From Haberlea rhodopensis (Eukaryota > Streptophyta > Magnoliopsida > Lamiales > Gesneriaceae), in contig CAJQUN010000055.1 in the NCBI GenBank assembly GCA_907163345.1, positions 620,001-684,000 of the forward strand: 64,000 nucleotides of DNA, read 5' to 3'. The notes beneath the pieces were generated by a model, which was not told the DNA's origin, did no database searches, and was given only the letters and a program-made list of their open reading frames with translations. Positions 13,301 to 25,300 of this stretch are shown here, piece after piece. Positions within the stretch are counted from its first letter, which is position 1. The number at the start of each line of letters is the position of its first letter. The position numbers and the translations under genes are program-made.

Positions 13301-16300
13301 TGTTAAGCAAGTAATTTGTATTAATATCAGACGATTAAAAGAAAATGATCCAGGCTCTTATGTTACATAGATAGGCTATGTTATAAAAATACATGCATAT
13401 GGTGAGTGAATCATGAACAACTAACCATTCAAATAGAACAGATTGTTTTGCAGACTTAACATGAAGGGGAAGGGGGGGACCGAATTGATACTCTAGAGCA
13501 AGCATCAACTTATTGATTACAGTTTGGCGTTCCTCAGTTATCCATAAGCACGAAACTAAACAAATCCGTGTTGGAACTTGTCACATCCATTATATACTAG
13601 CCTCCATGCCTCAAACATCTGCGGTCATAATCTTACTTCAGTAGACTACAAAATTATTCTGAGCAGCACCTTTGCCAAAAACCAAGGTTTTTAAAAGTCG
13701 ATTACTAAAGCATTGTTCTTAAACAACTACCTTAATATTTACAGAACAACTATGACATGGCAAGGCACTCTATTTTCCTCCAGCATATTTCCTTAAAAAT
13801 AACCTCAGGTAAAAAAAAAAAATCATTCCAATTTATGGGGCTCCTACAGAACCAAAAATGAAAATAAAGTAGTTCAATCCCCGGTGGCTTTCACAAGAAA
13901 ATTTTTTAAGGTCTATAACTTTGGTATAATATTCAAAGTCAACTAAGTTTACTTGAGGATATTATTTTTCAACAAAACTCGAATAATTTTTTTTTGATCA
14001 GGCAAATAAATTTATTAAAAAGAGCACTAGGAGTACTCCAAAAATACAACCAAAATAAAGAAAAAAGAAATAAAAAGTATTACATCCAACACATTAATAA
14101 AACCTCTAATTCAGCAAACAAAACAACGGCTCCCTAATCCAGTCAGTCAGTGAATAAGAGAAATGTCTAAGATTTTTGATCCAGAACCAACTCCGATATC
14201 TGATTAATTCCAAACTATCTTGACACCCCTCGTCAGTAGATCTGAAAACTATTTTGTTTCTAGCCAGCCATATTGTCCATAAAATCGTCTGCCAAATTGT
14301 CATCCATTCTTTGAGACCCCTGTTATGATTCCATAATCCAATATGATGATACAAGTGAGAGTGAGGTTCCTGATGAAGTACCACTGAGAATCCGAGCCAA
14401 TCATAACATTGCATCCAAATCATATAAGATTCCCCACACTCAAAAAACAAATGACTTGTTGCTTCCTCAACAGATTTGCAAAAAACACATAGATGGAGCG
14501 GATCACCTATTAAAATGTTCCTTTTCCTCAGATTGACTTTTGTTGGAACTCGATCTCTCAAAATCCTCCATATCAAAGTAATCACTCTGTTCGGGGCAAA
14601 ACTCTTCCAGATATGCTCAAAAGCATCAGCCATCACCAAATTAGGAGGATCTGGGGATACTGAATCTTGCAGTAAAGAATAAGCCGAAGCCACCGTGTAA
14701 TGTTTAGATATATCATGACGCCACTCCCAGTCATCCTCCTTGTCCTGGAACCTGGTAACCCTGTCTATGCATTCGACAAAATCCTTAAATATCTCTTCCT
14801 CTCTCAAGAACAAACTCCGACGCCAATCCCAAGTCCACTGCCAAACCCCCTCCCTCCAAATTCCCATCTCACTGACTGATAATCCCTGAGATCTAGCTAT
14901 CGAAGCTAATCTAGGAAATTGCTCTAAGGCTCTCCGTGCCCACCCAAATATCTTTCCAAAAGTTCGTGTTGTGTCCATTGCCCACAGTCTTAACCATCCC
15001 TTGAACAAACCAGTTATTATTGACGTTAAATAATGTCGTCCTAATATCACTCCACCAAAAAGAATGAATTTTTTTGTCCCTTGGAGATTCGGATGTCATT
15101 CCTTCCCACGACATAGGACCGTATTTTGATTTGAGAATTCTATACCATAATGAATCAGATCCTCTCAAGATATCCCATCCCCATCTTCCCAAAAGAGCCA
15201 TATTGAATTGTTCTAAATTTCTTACACCCAAACCACCTTTAGATCTTGATTTGCAGACATCATTCCATTTTACCCATGCTATCTTGCTGATCCCCTCCTT
15301 GCCCCCCCAAAGAAAAGCAGTTTGAAATGCTTTTAATTTTCGCAGTATAGACTTCGGAGCACGGAAAAAAGTGAAATGATAAATCGGCATAGAAGAAAGC
15401 ACGGCGTTGAGCAGAATCATTCTGCCCCCAAGAGATAAACTTTTATTTAGGGAAATGTTAAATTAGGTAAGCAAGCAGAGAGATGAAATGCATATTCAGC
15501 CAATTCAAGGTTCTCGCATCCTGTAGATTGACGTTTTAACTAGTTGGAGTCTAATAAGACAAGTAATCAAAAATCGAAAAAAAAAAGGGAAAAAAACTAA
15601 AAAACAGCATAATCACTTGAAACAAGAACAACATAATTTGCATAGCATTAGAAATGTGCTAAATGGGTCCATAAGATATCTTCTGTTTTCAGAGGAGTGG
15701 AAAAGTATATAAATAACCTTGCCGCAATTGGTCAAAACCACAGGTTTTTTAACAGCATAAGGACCAGCAATATTCAGTTCCCCAATCAGAAATAGTAGGA
15801 TATCCAACGAAAGCTCGTTTACTGAAAAGTTGACCTGCCAATACCATAACGATTTCTACATGAAAAATTTGTGCGCCTACAATCTTATTGAACGAATAAG
15901 CGATTAAATACAATACACTAAACCTCCTTGATTTTAGCATAAAAATGACTAGGCACTCCGTGCATATTTTCTGAACCTCGAACATGAAACTTAGAACGGT
16001 AGAAACTGTGGAATTCAAGTGGTTGAACAAAGTCCATCCTGTAATCATGTACATCAAATAATATTTTGATGAAGTTAAAGGATCTATATTAAATAAAAAG
16101 GTAAAACTATGAAAAAACATAATTGTAGCTGAAATAATTGTGAAAAAACTAATTCAACACTAACGTATGAAAACTTTTTACCATGAGTTCCTCTGAGCAT
16201 CAAAGAAATACAGCATAATTACTGACGTGTTGATAACCCTGAGTTTAGATTTTGATATCTGTATGATTGTCTGATTGGGTGCGACAGATCCCTGGAGAAG

Positions 16301-19300
16301 TGGGAACTTTTCTTCTGTATTTGAGAGCTCATGGACGATGGTTAGAGAGACCTTATCGACTGTAATTGCGACACCCAAATGGTTTCTATTAGTCCTCGAT
16401 TCTCCCATTTCAATGATATTTGAACCACTTTCAAGATTTGTTTCAGCTGAACCCCATGAAGAACCATTTGGCAACAAAAGATTCCCCAGACCAGGGTCAC
16501 TAAACACTTTCCACTTGAATAAATTTCCTGGCTTGCTGACAAATTCAAGAATTCCGTCAGTAAAAGCCAATGCACAGTCATTCTTCTTATTCAGAAGGTG
16601 AAATGTCCTTTTAGCCAGAGGACTGGAAAATTCCAGCTCGACAGCATCCTCATAGGTATCCTCTTTAAAAGAAATCATTCTCCAAAGTGTGAACTCGCTA
16701 TCACTAGAACAAGAGATGTCAACAAATCTTGATCTTGGGTTGGAACTCAATCGCAGTGGTTTCCCAGAATCATCATTAGCATACAATGAAATCAGGGAAA
16801 AGTACCGAGCTTTGGACTTCCATTGCCTCACGTTATGATACTTTACCTAACACATGTTCAATGAGCAATAAAAGACAACATTAAGGAGTCCAAGGCCCAA
16901 CCATAGAGCAGTAAAATAGCACGAGAAGTCCTATTTGTACAAGATCAAGATTGCGGCTGAGAGATTGGTAGTTGTTAATCAACTCCCAAGTAGATTATGC
17001 AGAGTAAATGACATACTGTCAACAACACATTATCTTCATCAGTAGTTATCTACCTAGGTGAGAATGTTGTAAGAAGGTTTCACAAAAAACCAGGTAAGAA
17101 ATAACAAGAAACTTCAAATGAAATAACAAAAGTCGCTCTTTCAGAGATATGAAAGATGTGCAAATTATACTCTGATGATTCAGTATTCAATTCGTTATTT
17201 CAATAACAATACATGAAAACTTACCACGTGATTTGCATGGTCGTAAATAAATTAATCACAAATTTGGACGGAAAACTATAGTTTATTATTTCTTCATACT
17301 ATGAACTCGATATAGGCCATGGAAAGTGAAATTCATGCCCCACACAGAGATCACACAACCACCCATCTACTTTACAAGGTACACGAAGTGTACGATTCAT
17401 GCAAGCCGCTGATCATTCACAATGGGGTGTAACCACAAACAACCTTTTGATGCAAGAAGGTTCTTAAAACTCCTAAAGAGGGACCAAATAAAGTTTACTT
17501 CCATTCTCAACCATTTGTGGTGTAGCATACAACAGAATTTAAAACTCTATACAGAGGCCATGCTCGGTTGGTTAATGTGTTTCCGAGAAATATTATCTGG
17601 GCAATATTTAATGAACTAAACTGGAGAATGTATTTATATTTATATATATATATATATACTTCTCTTCATTTACTTTTCATAACAAGTTTATTACTTTTAA
17701 TTTAAATACATTCTCCAGTTTAGTTCATTAAATATTTCCCAGTTAATATTTCTCGGAAACACAGTAACCAACCGAGCATGGATATATATACGAATCAAGA
17801 CACGTAGTTGAAAGAAATAACCAAGGAAAGACTTCTTGGGTTGGCCCAAAAGATAGGCAAGGCCCCATTTATTTTGTTACATTAACTGCTCATAAAATTT
17901 AATAATGAATGAAGAAACAAGAGAATAGGAGAGAGAACAGAAGAAATCGTGTGATTTGGCCCTTCAACTATTCTCCTCAAGCTGAATCTGAAAATATACT
18001 CATAGAAGTGTTCAAGTCAAATAATGACAACTAAAGCCTAAAAGGAAAGTTTAGAAAGTATTTTTTGAGTTCTAAAGACAAATCGCATAACAGATCAATT
18101 CCACCCAAAAATAAATGTGGGCGATGCTAAACACCCAACTGACATATATATAGTATATACATGTTTTGAAAAAGAAGAACGCGAACCACACAATAGAAAA
18201 ACAAAGAAACGAAATAGTTGATTACATAATATCGATAGCAAGAGCGTGTTCCATCGTGAGATTATTCAACCAAAGTAGATGATACCAAAAATGCATGCCT
18301 GACGGTTGATCTCAAATATACCCTCTTACCTTCTTGAATCGAATTTCACCATGAAATATAGTTCTATAGCACTTGGGGACGTAACAAAGGTGAAAAAATT
18401 AAGAAAGACCGATGTTAAAGCATCTTACTCTGAACAGTGCCCGCTTTCCCACAAGTGAATAATGAATTGTTCCAGCTATATCATATTTCGTTTCTGAACC
18501 TTCAACCGCAATATACATGTGTTGGTCAGTATCTTGGATAGCGACAATTGTTCCTGTATAAGTTTCAAGAATGCCTTAGCAATAGCTCGGAAAATGAAGG
18601 TCCTACATTAACCTTGAACAAATACCATCAGGAATAATTTCTTCAGTGCTTCCTTCTGGTTCTCGGCAATTGGGCTGTTTCGCTGATTCTACTTTGGAAG
18701 TTCTCTTTCTGATCGAAGCTTCAGAGATGGATTCATAAGCAGAAAGTATCATCTGATTGAACAAACCCAAATGAATGAAACAGGCCCATGTAAAAACTTT
18801 GGGAAGAAGATCGAAAGAAATATGCAGGTGCTACAAGAAATTAACAAAATCAGAAACTCATAAGTAGATTGAGGACCAAATTGCAAATATCATACCGATC
18901 TTTCTGGAACATTTCTTGCAATGAGCACCTAATATACTTCCATGGAATTGATGGGCAAAAAGGAATGATATTGCTTCAATTATTTGTTCGTGTTCTTTTC
19001 ATGAAATTAGTATATCCAATAGAGAAACATTATTAACCTTCACAATAATTATATCATCTCAAAAGTTACTTTCAAATGTTTTTAGTCTTGAAAGAAATAG
19101 ACATGTAAACTCTTACTTTTCCCTGACATTTTAGCTAACGGAAAATTTGAAATGCAAAGCGGGAAACAGTTGAGATGAAATTTCAGTAAAGATTAACTCA
19201 CACAGTGGAATCGCTTACCTTTATCTCTGTCAGAGTAATAGTCATATCAAACCCTGAAAAAGATCCATTCGCAACCCAAATATCATTTAACAATGCATGA

Positions 19301-22300
19301 CTTGTTTGCTCTCTTGTTAGTGGCCCCTCAACTGCTAAAATACATTTCAAATCTTTCAGTATAGAATTTTGAGGACTAAAGTGCAAGATTTTTGGGCGTA
19401 GGCCACTCGTGGAACTGTCAACGTGAACACCCTTTTCAGAGCTAGACAGACTTGAGCCACTTGCATCTGCACGGCCTGATTGGATGGTTTCTTTGTTCCA
19501 AAGCCAGGATGAACCATCCTTGCCATTAGGGCTGGAGAAAAAATCTTCAGAAATGATGGAAGAAGAAAGAGAACTTTGAGTGACTTTGGCTTTATCCTTC
19601 ATTCCTCCATGCATGAATAGAGAAATCACAGAAAACTTGGGAATGCCCATTGAAAATTTTCCCACCATATTCAACAGTTTGAGGTTCAAATTAAAGTCAA
19701 ACTCAAAAAGGAGTTCCCGAAGTCTGCCTGCATCACAAGAACTATTCATCATAGTTCACCAATACTTGAGAACATTTACAATAAGAACGGAACAAATTTT
19801 ACCGTATTCATCCCTTGCCACAAGTACGAATGTTAGATGTGAAAGAAACAAGGAAAACACTTCCAGGCAATCCCACAGTTGAACTTGCTGAGATTTTACA
19901 CCAAGATGACCATCTTGAGCAGCCATATCCTTAATTTGTTGCGAAACTACAACTTGTTCAAGCGCTCGACTGGCAGACCAAAGTTCTAAGATGCAGTGAC
20001 AGTAAGATGTACAGCATTCAATGAACACAGCCGCAGCCATTGCTTCAAGTAATACAGAACCACCCTATTGAAAAGAAGCATGTATCTACCGGTGAATTGG
20101 TTGTGTAAAGATTTTATAGTTAACAGTTGACACATAAAAATAAGTGGCATATTTGGAGTTTCAAATAATTGAGAAGCGTAATTGAAAGGCTGATTTTTAA
20201 CATTACAAGAATAAAAATCTTTTCTTATGAAGAGACAAAGCACCTTGGACCGCCAAGATATGTTTTGGAATGCTCCCCCAACAGAAAATACTGAACTAAA
20301 TTCCTCCAACTTTTGTTCGCTAAACAAAATATCCTTTACTTCCCATCCAACCATATAAATTCCAGATATGCAGATATTTGCAGACAACCAATGATCCACT
20401 AGCCCTTCACCATTCACCTCCAAGGGCAAATCCCCCAACATGTTTGTGGTTTTGCCATGAGAACAGGATACATTATCTGTACTGTTTATCCTTATTGATG
20501 GTAAGTCTGTAAAGGATCTTAAGTATAAACATACTCTGCTCTGAGTAATTCCCGCTTCGGCTAGGAAATATAGAGCGCGTAACAGATTTTTTAGCTCAGA
20601 TTTATCGAAACTTCTCTCAGACTGGTCCAAATATCTGAAAATGATGGATCGAACTCCAGTTATATCAATGATGAAGTCCATATCCCCTCCTTTTATATTA
20701 AATTCTAATGCCAACTGTTGAAGAGAGATGTGAATTCCAAGACCGGAAGTGTCATGTGTCGCTGAAATTCTGCCTGTTTCTCTCTCAATAGGCATTACAT
20801 TCATATAATTCTCCAGATTGTAACTTTCCCTTGAATTATGAAGAATTACGTCAAATGACTTTAGCTCACAAGTGCTGTGAACAAAAAACTGAGTGTTCGT
20901 AACAAGTGATTCATGGTAGCCGATGTTCAAGACTGTTCGTTCTCTCTCAGAATCAGAATAAACTGATTCTCGGCTGGGTAATTCTTGATAGTCAGGGCCA
21001 TCACCTGATCCATACATGGCAAAGGCAAGTGACTCATAAAAGACTCCAGAAAATACCTGGGACAGACATTATTATGTTGTGATTATAGAAGAATCAATCA
21101 AATGTCTTCCCTGGAATGATAAAAAATCGGAGGCGTAAATCCAAACTGGACAATTAATCACTAGTAAATTTGGTCCTCTCGTAAATTGTGCAACAAATAT
21201 TGAAGAACGAAAACACAGCCAAGGAATTGGACAAAACATGGTAAAAGCACAATGATAAGGATACAAAAAAGGCGGTAGAACGTTAAGCATAGGGTAGCGC
21301 TAACAAAAGATATAACTAGAAACTTCTAAGTTCCTGGAGGCCAAAAAAACTTCTAAGTTCCTGGAGGCCAAAATTTCCCCCCTCTTTACTGCACCTTATA
21401 CCTTAAATGATTGATAAAGAGGTAACATTTTATCAATTACTAAAGAAATACATCAAAAAAATTTAGAAAAGCTCATTCCCAATTATCATAACTCAGCATT
21501 TACCATAACTCAGCATTCACACTCCTATACAATAACCCGGATAACTGACCCATAAAACTTATTTTAATATTAAGAATTTTTTTATCACATGAAACTGTTG
21601 CAAATATTCCACTTCCTCTTTCCAGTTTTGATTCTATGCGCAACATCTCCTTCTTTTATTCCTTCTATAGAGTTGACCAAGATATCAAAATTTCTTAGAC
21701 TTGGTTACTTTAAAAACTACTAAATTGGTAATCCTTCTCCTTTAAGTACTTCTCCATAATCCAACTTCTAATTGACACTTCCTTAAGTTCCATCAATTTA
21801 GAGTGTGCTTGAATGGATAAAAACAAGAAAAGCACTATAACCTGATATTGTCTACAAGAAATAAAGAAAAACCACCTTCATCAAGGTATGCCACTCGTCC
21901 AAAAATAATAACATGGTAAATCCAGTAGCCACGCAACAGAATGTTGCGGATAAAGCAACAATTTTTGAATCATATGAATGATGGTTCTTCCTGCATTAGA
22001 TAACAGAACATTCCCAAATCAGGAGATCATCAAAACCAGTTGATAGATGTGCACATGGCAACTTTTTATTCAACTGCTACTCAATGCCCCCTAGGCCCTA
22101 GGATATGCTTCAGATGAAACTTAAGCTTGCATCTGTACGTAAAAGAATAGACCAAGGGAACTAGGACAAAGCAGTTGAAAAGAAAGAAAAAAGTATTATT
22201 GTTGAAGAAACAGTTTCTACAATGCATTTCTTTGCTCACTTCGATACACATGCATATATAGCTAAATCAGTCAATGCATAAGGGGTGCACCACTTGGTGC

Positions 22301-25300
22301 ACATCAAATAAAACATTTACCTTTCAGAAAATTAAAGTGTGTTTCCATGACTTTATCTTATAGTTCTGTTATCTATATTGTGGCTTACCACTGTAACAAT
22401 GGTTTAACGACTTACGCTTACCTACAGTGATATTATTGGTAAAAATTATCTAATCATACTCTCCAGGGAAGACAGGAACCAAAAAAAAAAAAGATAATGA
22501 ATTACTGAAATTGCTTCCATACTTGAACAGAAAATCGATAGTTCCCAATTTCTTGACTTCAAATACATAAGGAATACGACTAATCGACAGTCAAAGTTCA
22601 AAAGCCATTTAACAGATGCCCCTAAAGCACCAAATACTTCCTTTCATTTTGATTTCGATTCGAAAAGAGTTCTAGAATTGAAGCATAAATAAACACAATG
22701 CAAAAGAAAATTTAGTTACCTTGTATATTGTAGTCGAGTAGTTGTGGGGCTTAATACAATAATCTGGTACTTGTGACTCTCAGCAGAATCAACAAGGTAG
22801 GCCTTCAAACCATAAACTTTAAGGTATGCACTAAGAGAAATCTGTTCTTCACAGCTGTAAGCTTCATTATCAGCTTCAGGGGCATCAATTTCTTGAGGTT
22901 CCAGTTCATGGTATTCTGATGCTCTATCACAACCTGCAGCGTTTTCACTAGACAATCCAAGATAATCTTCCAGTTTTGGAGATACCGCAAGTTCGATGTT
23001 GCAGATGTCAAAGGTGACATGGCTAACTAGATGATCACCCACATTTTTATTATATAACTTACTGTTTAACAGAGATAGTTGAATGTGAGGACCAGTAATT
23101 AGAATCTCGATTTGAATATTCTTCTGAGGAAGTATTCTGATGATATCTGATTCAATTTTGCTTGAAAATGATCTACACCTGCTACTCAAATCCCTCACTG
23201 GTGGATCTTGATTTAAAGTATTCAAGACAACAATATCCCTCATGTCATTTGAAGAAAGAGAACACTGTATTTGTCGAAGAAGTACAATAATGGTGGCTAC
23301 AGAAAAATAGTCCAGGTAGAAGTTCAGTCTACCAACAGTCAGGCCACAGTTCCAAAACCAGGAACTAAAATCATTGAGGCTGTGATGTTTCAAAGAGCTC
23401 TTCACCTCACAAAGAATCCAGGGAGTCGGCACATTGGAGAGAACTTCTCCTTCGACTTTTGAATAAGATTCTTTCCAATTCAACCACATTCTTCCTATAA
23501 TGTGGTCTAAATGGGGGACTGAAGTTCCACCACCACCGTCAGTAGCTTCAGGAAAGTAAATAGTTTGACTTGGCTCCGCCCACATTATCTGTTTTTCATC
23601 AAATTTCTTATCTGCTGGTTCTTTTGATTTACTTGCCCCAGTTTTCATAAGAGGTGAAGAAAGAATCTTCAAACACCCAAATGAAGACATAAAATATTGT
23701 TCAGAAACATTTACCGTATATCTTAAGAAGAACGCATCTGCCAAAATATGTAATGAAAGCAAATCTTGGTACGAAACTGCTGAAACTGTGACTGCCTTCC
23801 TGTAGGCAGAACGCTTTACTGAGTCATTTGGAGAGACAGATATTGAAATTTGTTGGACAATTAAACTGATACCAGTTCCTAGGCGGAATTCTTCCTGAAA
23901 AATGCCATAGTTATGACGGCTCTTCCGAAATATGGCCAAAACTTTGTGCAACAAGAGAGACCTTGCAATGAAATGGAATAAGCTCCCCACAAATCTCAAA
24001 ATAAGCATGAGTAACTTAGGCAACTTCCAGATGGGCCCCTTACCCAGTAGCTCATCAAAACTGTTGGTTTTTCCAGGACCACGTAATGCCAATCTGAAGC
24101 GCGTTTTTTGTCGAGCAATTGCAATTGCCTCAAGAGGGAGATCGATTTCGATTTTGGAAATCAAATTCCAATTAGACTTGACAGATCTTGAATATGTTGT
24201 GTCTCGATACATCACCTCGGCTGATCTTTTCATTAGGTCACTTGCAGGATATCCAACCAGGAGAAGTAAGTTATGATAGGTGTTTACATATCGCAACCAT
24301 AGACATGCAAATTTTACTACTTTATGCATTGACTGGTTGGTAAATGGAAGCAAAGAACTAATTCTGCTTGCCACAATTTTCCATAGTAGCCTTCCAGGTC
24401 TAACACATTTAGATTCTTTGGACAAGAGTGCATAAAACAATAACATGACAGAGAGATCTGCTGGAGAAAATAAAATTTTTAGTCTTGGAACACGAAGACA
24501 AATGCTTGTGAACTGAAGATTTGTCACATTAACTAAAGCTGACATATTTGTCGCCGGAATAACAGAGCTATGACTGTTTTTACTATTCAATCTAATCTCA
24601 AAGTGGTCAATGTCAACATCGAATGAACACTCTTCAGAAGGCACAACAAATGAACCCATGAGTCCGCTAACAAAACATCTATGACCAAAGGTCTGCGATC
24701 CTGCTTCAATTTTTTTCACATACAATGAGCATGAGAACGCATTATGTGAATTCGGAGACTGAAACAGCACATGAACATCATGAAACTGAATCTGGGAATG
24801 TGCAAATAAAGTATTTAGTATGGACTTTCTCCACGTTCTTGTAGTAATGTCAGCAATCCTTCTAAGGGAAGCATGCAGAGTACACCCCTGAAAACATCAA
24901 AGACAAGAATATTGAAACTTCAATAAGATCAAACGAATTTACAGAATATAATATCATGCACAAATCCAACCAAAATAAACATTGTAAGATTGTGTCATGT
25001 TAGAAAAAAAAATATTCAAAATTATTCTCAAATCATATTCGATATTATTCAAATTATAATATATTTTTATATGATCGAATTATAGAATATTATATATACC
25101 ATACTTTTATCCCAATATATTTTCAACTATACAAAGAGCTGGTGCTTATAATATAAACTAAAAAAGAGTAATAAGTTCAAACCACGAGACATTGTGTTGT
25201 GAATGTCAGTCTTCACAGTCGATGCATATAAACCATATTGCATCCTCTATCCACTATTCAATATTCAATATGGTGTCAATATTCAATATGGTATCAGAGG

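Noticed and set aside
25257..25297. Copia primer binding site in VPS13 intron 2
   Set aside because: The 11-base match alone, without LTRs or domains, is too weak to call an element.
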